DNA of 27,004 nucleotides from the NCBI GenBank assembly GCA_036481345.1, contig JAZGHU010000041.1, forward strand, positions 1 through 27,004, in the 5' to 3' direction. The notes below the pieces were generated by a model. The model saw only the letters and a program-made list of their open reading frames with translations, made no database searches and was not told the DNA's origin. Of this stretch, positions 20,007-25,788 are shown piece after piece (position 1 is the stretch's first letter; every line of letters begins with the position of its first letter). Both the position numbers and the translations under genes were made by a program. The stretch is from JAAOYC01 sp036481345. GTDB taxonomy: Archaea; Nanobdellota; Nanobdellia; Woesearchaeales; WJKL01.

Positions 20007-20473
20007 TCTTTTTTCTTAACAAATACTTCCCAATCATATGGGCAAGAAACACTGTTTTGATTGTATGACACTTCTAAAGTTTCTTGGGGGCCTATTTCTT
20101 TTAAGATTGATGAAAGTTCTTCCATATCATCTGCCATATGACCTTGCCTTAATCTAAATACCCTTGTAATCTGAGTATAATCTGATCTTTCTCTATTTCT
20201 AACATATACCATATCCTTATCAGGAAGTCTTATTGGTAAAACATTCAGACTTGGATCTACCATTAAGGCTTCTCTTATTGTTTCAGCTACTTCTCTTTCT
20301 AATGTATTAATCAGATAAATTTCTTGAGAATCTTCAGTTACTTTCCCATAACCACAGCCTTTTAGATTTCCAGATTCATCAATAATACAACCTATGTGTT
20401 GCATACTTGCTAGTACTTTTAATGGAACTTCTTCATGATCTATGACCACTGGAACACCATATGTATTTCCCAT
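20003..20473 (-). CDS. Orphan protein coupled to paralogue B
   Basis: A 156-aa soluble protein I do not recognise. N-terminal 'GCIIDESGNLKGCGYG' (28-43) carries two Cys, residues 75-115 are Arg/Asp-rich ('DMVYVRNRERSDYTQITRVF'), and near the end is SCPYDWEVF, which faintly resembles GCPYVFQI in the 101-aa protein at 18100-18405. TTTTTTAAAAAG at 20493-20503 is centred 25-26 nt upstream of the ATG. The gene overlaps paralogue B by four bases. No function is assigned. Confidence 0.65.
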   Translation of the reverse strand: MGNTYGVPVVIDHEEVPLKVLASMQHIGCIIDESGNLKGCGYGKVTEDSQEIYLINTLEREVAETIREALMVDPSLNVLPIRLPDKDMVYVRNRERSDYTQITRVFRLRQGHMADDMEELSSILKEIGPQETLEVSYNQNSVSCPYDWEVFVKKKE

Positions 20474-20492
20474 TTTGTTTGATGAATGATTA

Positions 20493-20503
20493 TTTTTTAA
20501 AAA
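20493..20503 (-). promoter_or_regulatory. TATA box for the 156-aa orphan gene
   Basis: TTTTTAAAAAA-type box centred 25-26 nt before the ATG at 20473. Confidence 0.5.
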
Positions 20504-20522
20504 GCTATTGGATTACATCATC

Positions 20523-20530
20523 TTTAAATA
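20523..20530 (+). promoter_or_regulatory. TATA box deciding the start at 20552
   Basis: TTTAAATA is centred 26.5 nt upstream of ATG 20552. It argues against a TTG start at 20540. Confidence 0.5.
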
Positions 20531-20551
20531 CCCCACTTATTGATTATTTCT

Positions 20552-20812
20552 ATGAAAGAATTGATTAAATATCTTAATGGATTGAAAGTAGAGAGATTAG
20601 ATGGAGATTTTACTACATTGGCTGCACAAGGAGAGCCATTTGTAACATCTATTGAACCCTACAAAGGGGTATGTGATAGGTGTGAAAGAGAAACTTCTGT
20701 TAAAGCATATTCTATTTTTATTCCTAAACTTAATTACACTCTTGAATTACATTTAAGTCCCCCTGAACATAGAGCTGTTTGTGAAGAAAATTCTGTTCAG
20801 TTTTATCATTAG
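20552..20812 (+). CDS. Small orphan with CDRC motif, 3' end frameshifted
   Basis: Starting from ATG 20552 the frame gives 86 aa. It has a CDRC pair at about 43-46 and a beta-rich centre ('VKAYSIFIPKLNYTLELHL'), then stops at TAG 20810-20812. The region after the stop is coding-like in another frame. If one extra A were present in gaagaaaatt (20783-20792), the protein would continue as EEKFCSVLSLDESI... to a TAG at 20926-20928 (about 124 aa). The added Cys would pair with C80 of the first part. Unknown family. A leaderless start is supported by the TATA box. Confidence 0.6.
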   Translation: MKELIKYLNGLKVERLDGDFTTLAAQGEPFVTSIEPYKGVCDRCERETSVKAYSIFIPKLNYTLELHLSPPEHRAVCEENSVQFYH

Positions 20813-20928
20813 ATGAGAGCATTAGAGAAGAAATAGATGATGGATTGCCAAGAGATCCTGCTAAAAGAGTTTTAGTTTATGCTCAGTTGCAACAGAACAG
20901 AGCTAAAAAATTTGAAGAAGAGTTTTAG
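20786..20928 (+). other. Frameshifted 3' extension of the 20552 gene
   Basis: In the frame containing GAT GAG AGC the sequence reads LDESIREEIDDGLPRDPAKR and on to KKFEEEF-stop, with no start codon or promoter of its own. Its charged helical composition looks like real protein. A homopolymer error in the AAAA run, a natural indel or programmed frameshifting would all explain it. Confidence 0.5.
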
Positions 20929-20933
20929 AAACG

Positions 20934-20941
20934 TTTATATA
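20934..20941 (+). promoter_or_regulatory. TATA box for the DUF1385 gene
   Basis: TTTATATA is centred 26.5 nt upstream of the ATG at 20964. Confidence 0.6.
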
Positions 20942-20963
20942 AGTTAAATAAGAATTCTTTATT

Positions 20964-21836
20964 ATGGATCACATTGGAGGACAAGCAGTGATAGAAGGGG
21001 TTATGATGAGATCTCCTACCAAGATGGCTGTTTCTGTTAGACTTCCTAACAAAAAGATCAAGACAAAGAAAGAAAAGATAAAAAGACTGAAGATTGCAAA
21101 ATATCCATTTATCAGAGGAGGATTTGTTTTGTTTGACACTTTAGTCAAAGGAACAAAAACTTTACTTTGGAGTGCTGACCAGCAGTTAGAAAAACATGAA
21201 AAAATAACAAAAAAAGATGTTTTCTGGACATTGTTCATTACATTTGCTTTTGTCATTGGATTTTTTATTGTTCTTCCCTATGCATTAACACATTGGATAG
21301 GTGTAAAAGAAGATACAAGCCCAATTCTATTCAACTTTATTGATGGACTCATCAAGATGGCTTTATTATTAGCATATCTAGGAGTCATCTCAATGTTTAA
21401 TGATGTAAAAAGAGTTTTCCAATATCATGGAGCAGAACACAAAGCTGTAAATTGCTTTGAAGCAAAAAAAGAATTAACAATAAGAAATGCAAAAAAGTTT
21501 CCAAAAGAACATTCAAGATGTGGAACAAGTTTCTTAATAATTGTCCTAGTTATCAGCATCTTACTATTCTCATTATTGCCTGTACTTGTCTCAGCATTAG
21601 GGATAAGCCTTAATTTCTGGCTCCAAAGATTACTTCTTCTCTTCTTAAGAATCTTAATGCTTCCTATTGTTGCAGCTGTCTCTTTTGAAGTCCTGAAATT
21701 TGGAGATAGATTCAAAAAATTCAAACTGATTGGATGGATTACTATGCCTGGAATCTGGGTTCAGAAGATTACAACAAGAGAGCCAGATAATAAGCAGATT
21801 GAAGTTGCAATTACTGCTTTAAAAAGCGTTAAGTAA
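20964..21836 (+). CDS. DUF1385 membrane protein
   Basis: A 290-aa polytopic membrane protein of the DUF1385 (YqhQ-like) family. It has the N-terminal GGQAVIEGVMMR (5-16), the conserved QYHGAEHKAVNCFE (about 152-165) and 'KEHSRCGTSFLIIVLV' after it. TM segments are at about 90-110, 127-145, 192-215 and 220-240. The invariant His, Glu and Cys suggest metal binding or catalysis within the membrane, but no biochemical role is established. The length is normal for the family. It is transcribed leaderlessly from its own TATA. Confidence 0.88.
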   Translation: MDHIGGQAVIEGVMMRSPTKMAVSVRLPNKKIKTKKEKIKRLKIAKYPFIRGGFVLFDTLVKGTKTLLWSADQQLEKHEKITKKDVFWTLFITFAFVIGFFIVLPYALTHWIGVKEDTSPILFNFIDGLIKMALLLAYLGVISMFNDVKRVFQYHGAEHKAVNCFEAKKELTIRNAKKFPKEHSRCGTSFLIIVLVISILLFSLLPVLVSALGISLNFWLQRLLLLFLRILMLPIVAAVSFEVLKFGDRFKKFKLIGWITMPGIWVQKITTREPDNKQIEVAITALKSVK

Positions 21837-21868
21837 ACTTTTTAAAAGAAAATAGTTTATTTCTTATT

Positions 21869-22456
21869 ATGAGCAAATATAAATTCTTTGAGCTAGCAGG
21901 AGTTGATGCAACTGGTAAGACTACTGCTGCAGATAATTTAATGGCAAAAATAAATGGGAAGCCTTATGCTTGCCCTCCTGAAGCTATTAGTTCTGTAAGA
22001 AGGGCTGTTGGAAGATATTCTCCTACTGCTAGTTATCATTTTTATTTATCAGGTAATCATATTGCTGCCGAGGAAATTGGGGATTTATTACAGGATAATC
22101 ATGTTGTATCTGATAGATATCTTCTTTCAACTTTAACTCATCATTCAGTGTCTATGGGGATAGATTTGCCTATTCCAGATGATCTTCCATTAATGCCTGA
22201 CTTTGTCATTTACACACATGCTCCAATGGATGTAATTGTTACGAGGCTTGAAGAGCGAGCAAAAGAAACAGGGGAACCCCTAAAAGAACATGAAAATCCT
22301 GAATTCTTAGCTGGAATGATAGAAAAATATGAAGGTTATATAAAACAATTAGATAGTGTAGTTAGTGTAGATACTTCCTTAGGAACTCCAGAAGATACAT
22401 TGAATTTTATTTGTGACGGAATATCAAAAATAGGCTTTAACTTTACAAACTTTTAG
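21869..22456 (+). CDS. Thymidylate-kinase-like nucleoside/nucleotide kinase
   Basis: A 195-aa P-loop kinase. The Walker A is GVDATGKTT (11-19), the substrate-binding DRY is at 82-84 ('VVSDRYLLST'), and the lid is Arg/Glu-rich ('RLEERAKETGEPLKEHENPE'). This matches the thymidylate kinase (TMPK) group, which makes dTDP from dTMP. The usual TMPK has FEGxDGxGKST and is about 200 aa, so the loop here is atypical and a deoxynucleoside kinase role is possible. TTTAAA-type TATA (21838-21848) lies 25-26 nt before the ATG. Confidence 0.75.
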   Translation: MSKYKFFELAGVDATGKTTAADNLMAKINGKPYACPPEAISSVRRAVGRYSPTASYHFYLSGNHIAAEEIGDLLQDNHVVSDRYLLSTLTHHSVSMGIDLPIPDDLPLMPDFVIYTHAPMDVIVTRLEERAKETGEPLKEHENPEFLAGMIEKYEGYIKQLDSVVSVDTSLGTPEDTLNFICDGISKIGFNFTNF

Positions 22457-22462
22457 GAAACC

Positions 22463-22478
22463 TAGAAGTTAACTTCTA
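22463..22478. repeat. 16-bp perfect palindrome
   Basis: TAGAAGTTAACTTCTA reads the same on both strands. It overlaps the left end of direct repeat copy A and sits just after the kinase stop. It is an operator candidate for the gene at 22565. Confidence 0.55.
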
Positions 22479-22500
22479 ATCAAATTGAACCTTTAGACAG
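22470..22500 (+). repeat. 31-bp direct repeat, copy A
   Basis: taacttctaatcaaattgaa followed by ccttt-a-gacag. Copy B at 23071-23101 differs at two positions only. The two copies bracket the gene at 22565-23062. Confidence 0.8.
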
Positions 22501-22513
22501 ACATATCTTTTTG

Positions 22514-22536
22514 AAATCTGTTTTTACATCAGATTT
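22514..22536. repeat. 7-bp inverted repeat abutting a TATA box
   Basis: AAATCTG and CAGATTT, separated by nine bases, end in the TATA of the next gene. Confidence 0.35.
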
Positions 22537-22541
22537 ATAAA
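22534..22541 (+). promoter_or_regulatory. TATA box for the 165-aa orphan gene
   Basis: TTTATAAA is centred 27-28 nt before the ATG at 22565. Confidence 0.55.
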
Positions 22542-22564
22542 GCAGAAAATGGTTAATATTTATT

Positions 22565-23062
22565 ATGGATGATCTGTCTTTTTTATTAACTTTAGTAGAT
22601 GTAGTAAAACCAAGAGTAGAAGAAAGAACCCTCCATTCTTTTGGAAAAACCCAACTTCCATATTATATTATTTCAGGTACTATTTATGAGAATACTATTG
22701 TAAGAAAAGGCATCCTCACTGCTGAAAAACCAATGCTTTACTTGCCAGAAATGGGTAATGATTATTATTTTGAAGGATTTGATGTTGATGAAGAAACATT
22801 ATCTAATGCAAGAAGATCTTTTTCTATAGGTTATAGATTTGCAAATAAAATAGAAAGCCAAACAAACTGTAATTACAGCATTTCAGATCAAGTTGTTCAT
22901 GGTATTTCTAGGGAACTAGAAGAAAATCAGGATACAGCAACAGCAGTTATGAGTGTTCCTGAAGAATACTGGCATGCTGCATTATTCAAATATCTTTCTG
23001 ATGTTTGCACAAGATCAGTACCTGGAAATATAATTGATTTTAGAGAAAGAGGACTTCTATAA
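22565..23062 (+). CDS. Orphan 165-aa soluble protein
   Basis: I do not recognise this family. It is a mixed alpha/beta protein without signal or TM segment. Features seen are an N-terminal helix ('FLLTLVDVVKPRVEER'), a central acidic patch near 'YYFEGFDVDEETLSNARRS', and 'SVPEEYWHAALFKYLSDVC' before a basic C-terminus. Single Cys residues at about 101 and 149 are not in a motif. It is leaderless from its own TATA. It is flanked by two near-identical 31-bp repeats, so it may have moved as a unit or share control with the serpin gene downstream. Confidence 0.65.
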   Translation: MDDLSFLLTLVDVVKPRVEERTLHSFGKTQLPYYIISGTIYENTIVRKGILTAEKPMLYLPEMGNDYYFEGFDVDEETLSNARRSFSIGYRFANKIESQTNCNYSISDQVVHGISRELEENQDTATAVMSVPEEYWHAALFKYLSDVCTRSVPGNIIDFRERGLL

Positions 23063-23070
23063 AACCCCAA

Positions 23071-23101
23071 TAACTTCTAATCAAATTGAAACTTTCGACA
23101 G
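23071..23101 (+). repeat. 31-bp direct repeat, copy B
   Basis: Second copy of the repeat at 22470-22500. It ends three bases before the serpin TATA box, in the position where BRE and activator sites lie. Confidence 0.8.
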
Positions 23102-23104
23102 GTA

Positions 23105-23112
23105 TTTATAAA
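23105..23112 (+). promoter_or_regulatory. TATA box for the serpin-SIMPL operon
   Basis: TTTATAAA, with a predicted start near 23135. The leader of about 20 nt has GGAGGAT (23141-23147) as ribosome-binding site. Confidence 0.6.
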
Positions 23113-23154
23113 GGTATATCTTAACTTCAAATACCTATATGGAGGATTAATAAA

Positions 23155-24378
23155 ATGAAAATTATTATTAGTATATTGATTATATCTCTTTTAATTATCA
23201 CAGGGTGTGGTGAAAAACCAATACCTATAGATGATTCCCAAGCAACAGCTGATGGAATTAAACAGGTAGTTGATGCAAACAACCAATTTGCTTTTGATTT
23301 ATATAAAGAACTAAATCAAGAAGGAAATGTATTCTTTTCTCCATATTCTATTTCAACAGCATTGGCAATGACTTATGAAGGAGCAAAAGGAGATACAGCA
23401 AAAGAGATAGCTGAGGTTTTTCATTTCCCAGAGGCAAGTATCCTAAGGCTTAATACAGCAAAAATCTACACTGAAATAAACAAAAAAGATAAATCATACA
23501 AACTTCACACAGCAAATGCACTATGGGCAGAGAAAACCTATCCTTTCTTAGCTACTTATTTAAGCACAATTGAAAAATATTATGGTGGAAAAACAACTAA
23601 TTTAGATTTCAAAAACCAGCCAGAAGCTTCAAGAAAAACAATAAATAGCTGGGTTGAAGACAAGACAAATGATAAAATAAAAGACCTAATTCCAGCGAGA
23701 GTCATAAACTCAATGACAAGAATGGTCCTGACTAATGCTATTTATTTCAAAGGAACATGGTTAAAAGAATTTGACAAGGAAAATACTCGAGAAATGGATT
23801 TTAAAATAACTCCTGATAATATGGTTAAAACTGATATGATGAAACTGACAGGAGATGAAGCCAAATTTAATTATGCAGAAACAAATAATCTGCAAATAGT
23901 TGAGCTATTATATGATGAAGAGGAGCTTTCAATGATTGTTCTTCTTCCAAAAGAAGATTTAAGTTCTATTGAGATTTCAACAGAGAATCTTGATAAATGG
24001 AAAGAGACGCTTCGGCATCAGAGAGTTAACGTTTATATGCCTAAATTCAAGTTTGAAACAAAATATTTTATGGTAAAAAACTTGAAAAACATGGGTATAA
24101 AAGATGCATTTATTCTGGGGGGGGCTGACTTTTCAGGCATGGATGGAACAGATATGTTGTATATTGGTGATGTAATCCATCAGGCTTTTGTTGAGGTTAA
24201 TGAAGAAGGAACAGAGGCAGCTGCTGCAACAGCTGTTGTTATGAAAGTGGGTTCTGCGGGGCCTGGCTCTCAAATACCTGTATTCATGGCAGACCATCCA
24301 TTTATCTTCCTGATACAAGAAAAAGGAACAGGAAACATCTTATTTATTGGAAAGGTAGTTAACCCTACTACAAACTAG
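23155..24378 (+). CDS. Serpin-family protease inhibitor lipoprotein
   Basis: A 407-aa serpin, a suicide inhibitor of serine or cysteine proteases. A lipoprotein signal ends in ITGC (Cys18), so it is anchored outside the cytoplasmic membrane. Serpin hallmarks are 'NVFFSPYSISTALAMTYEGA' (near 58-77), 'LTNAIYFKGTW' and the C-terminal 'ADHPFIFLIQEKGTGNILFIG'. The reactive-loop hinge EEGTEAAAATA (350-360) has small residues typical of inhibitory serpins. Counting from the hinge puts P1-P1' near Gly366-Ser367 (MKVGSAG, 363-369), with Lys364 and Val365 close by. It is in an operon with the SIMPL gene. Codons 24117-24124 include an eight-G run. Confidence 0.93.
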   Translation: MKIIISILIISLLIITGCGEKPIPIDDSQATADGIKQVVDANNQFAFDLYKELNQEGNVFFSPYSISTALAMTYEGAKGDTAKEIAEVFHFPEASILRLNTAKIYTEINKKDKSYKLHTANALWAEKTYPFLATYLSTIEKYYGGKTTNLDFKNQPEASRKTINSWVEDKTNDKIKDLIPARVINSMTRMVLTNAIYFKGTWLKEFDKENTREMDFKITPDNMVKTDMMKLTGDEAKFNYAETNNLQIVELLYDEEELSMIVLLPKEDLSSIEISTENLDKWKETLRHQRVNVYMPKFKFETKYFMVKNLKNMGIKDAFILGGADFSGMDGTDMLYIGDVIHQAFVEVNEEGTEAAAATAVVMKVGSAGPGSQIPVFMADHPFIFLIQEKGTGNILFIGKVVNPTTN

Positions 24379-24390
24379 GAGGTATACAAA

Positions 24391-25086
24391 ATGATAAAAG
24401 CAATTATTGGAATGTTTATGATTGTAATGCTGGCTATAACTGGCTGTACAGGAGGACAGACAATTAATGTATCTGGAGATTCAGAGATATTAGTTGATCC
24501 TGACCAAGCAGAAGTTTGGGCTGGAATCTCAATTGTCAAGCTAAGTGCAGAAGAAGCTCAATCAGAAGCAAATAAAGTAATCAATGACATCATAGATGGC
24601 TTAAGATACAAAGGAATATCAGAAGATGATATTGCTACTGAAAGACTAAGCTTATATGAAGAAAGAAGATATGAAAATGGCAAAAGCACTGTTGTTGGAT
24701 GGAGAGCAACACAAACATTAAAGATTACAACTGAAGATTTAGACAAAGTTGGAACTATCGTTGATGTTGCTGTCAATAACGGAGCAAACCAGATCCAAAA
24801 CATCAATTTTGGCTTAAGTGATGAAAAAGAACAAGAAGTCAAGAAAGAAGCTATTGCAAAAGCAACAACAAATGCAAAAGATAAAGCAGAAGCAATTGCA
24901 GACAGCTTAGATGTTAGATTAGGCAAAGTAAAAACTGTTTCAGAAGCAGATCATTACTACAGACCTTACATGTATGCAATGGAAGCAAAAGCAGCAGGAG
25001 ACGCAGTAATTCAAGAAGCAGCTGCAATCATGCCTGACAAAGTATCTGTAACAGGACAAATCAGCTTAGTCTATAGTGTGAGATAA
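24391..25086 (+). CDS. SIMPL-domain (DUF541) lipoprotein
   Basis: A 231-aa protein with a lipoprotein signal ending ITGC (Cys19) and a SIMPL/DUF541 domain: 'INVSGDSEILVDPDQAEVWA' opens it, 'SEANKVINDIIDGLRYKGIS' and 'VGWRATQTLKITTEDLDKVG' follow, and 'DAKDKAEAIADSLDVRLGKV' type helices close it. The family forms oligomers on the cell surface or periplasm, and its function is poorly known. AGGAGGT lies about eight bases before the ATG. It follows the serpin by 12 bases, so the two are likely co-expressed envelope proteins. It ends at a hairpin terminator. Confidence 0.88.
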   Translation: MIKAIIGMFMIVMLAITGCTGGQTINVSGDSEILVDPDQAEVWAGISIVKLSAEEAQSEANKVINDIIDGLRYKGISEDDIATERLSLYEERRYENGKSTVVGWRATQTLKITTEDLDKVGTIVDVAVNNGANQIQNINFGLSDEKEQEVKKEAIAKATTNAKDKAEAIADSLDVRLGKVKTVSEADHYYRPYMYAMEAKAAGDAVIQEAAAIMPDKVSVTGQISLVYSVR

Positions 25087-25102
25087 GTTCTCACATTTTT
25101 TT
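25077..25102 (+). terminator. Hairpin plus T-run after the SIMPL gene
   Basis: TGTGAGA, loop taagt, TCTCACA and seven T's. The loop contains the stop codon, as for dnaK. The 148 bases from 25087 to 25234 hold only this terminator; nothing else is recognised there. Confidence 0.7.
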
Positions 25103-25234
25103 CTTTTTTTAAAAGTAACACTTTTTCCATAAGACAGAGTTTGAATTCTTGAACCTAATCCCTTCTATCCTTAAAATTCTGCATTTTGCGTATAGAAAAG
25201 ATTAGTTTTAATTGAAAAATTAAGAATTTTAGAA

Positions 25235-25741
25235 TTATCCCGGATAGAAATTTCTTACTTTGACTTTTAACTTTAAATTGTGTTTGTCAGCATATTCTTT
25301 TGCAAGACCGCCTATTGAATTTACAAGTGATGTAAAATCTCTATAAACAAATATATTGAATTCTGAATCCCCTAATGCTTTAAATTGTTCTTCTGCTAAG
25401 CTCCCATCTAAGTAATCTTTGTTCAATCCTTTTGTATATCTTAAAGCTACATTATTTTCAAAAGTAATTACTGTTTGAGCTGAGGAAAACCATCTTTTGA
25501 TGGTACTTGTGGGTTGAAGGATTATTGTTTCATTTCCTGGAATAGGAGTATCGCTCTTATCTGGAGAAGTAAGCACTGCTTCTAAATCATCATCGCAGTT
25601 TATGAAAACTTCATCTCTAATTGCATTTACTAAAATTCTATAATCTGCAACCACTGGAATTTCTTGAATTTGAGCTGTATCTGCCATATAAAATGTTAAT
25701 CCCATCTCTTTTAAAAAGTTTATTATCTTAGTTGAATGCAT
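25235..25741 (-). CDS. Orphan 168-aa protein divergent from purB
   Basis: A protein of unknown family. From the ATG at 25741 it reads MHSTKIINFLKEMGLTF. It looks alpha/beta and soluble, with 'DTAQIQEIPVVADYRILVNA' in the N-terminal half, an acidic CDDDLEAVL stretch and a basic C-terminus ('NLKLKVKVRNFYPG'). A GTG at 25798 would add 19 residues but overlaps the purB start, and the TATA box lies between the two, so 25741 is preferred. No motif allows a function to be named. Confidence 0.65.
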   Translation of the reverse strand: MHSTKIINFLKEMGLTFYMADTAQIQEIPVVADYRILVNAIRDEVFINCDDDLEAVLTSPDKSDTPIPGNETIILQPTSTIKRWFSSAQTVITFENNVALRYTKGLNKDYLDGSLAEEQFKALGDSEFNIFVYRDFTSLVNSIGGLAKEYADKHNLKLKVKVRNFYPG

Positions 25742-25758
25742 AAAGTTTTGCCTAAAAC

Positions 25759-25768
25759 TTTTTAAAAA
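25759..25768. promoter_or_regulatory. Palindromic TATA shared by divergent genes
   Basis: TTTTTAAAAA is centred 25-26 nt before the purB ATG (25789) and 22-23 nt before the divergent ATG (25741). No other TATA lies in the 47-bp gap. Confidence 0.55.
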
Positions 25769-25788
25769 CTCCTTAATTTGTATTTTAA

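Noticed and set aside
22470..23101. Insertion sequence bounded by the 31-bp repeats
   Set aside because: The repeats are direct, not inverted, and the enclosed gene shows no transposase motif or DDE pattern.
24558..24926. Minus-strand 122-aa ORF inside the SIMPL gene, and similar antisense ORFs at 7394, 12277, 13785, 16195 and 21425
   Set aside because: They are reverse-frame shadows of well-supported genes with biased hydrophobic/Ser content and no promoters or starts in context.
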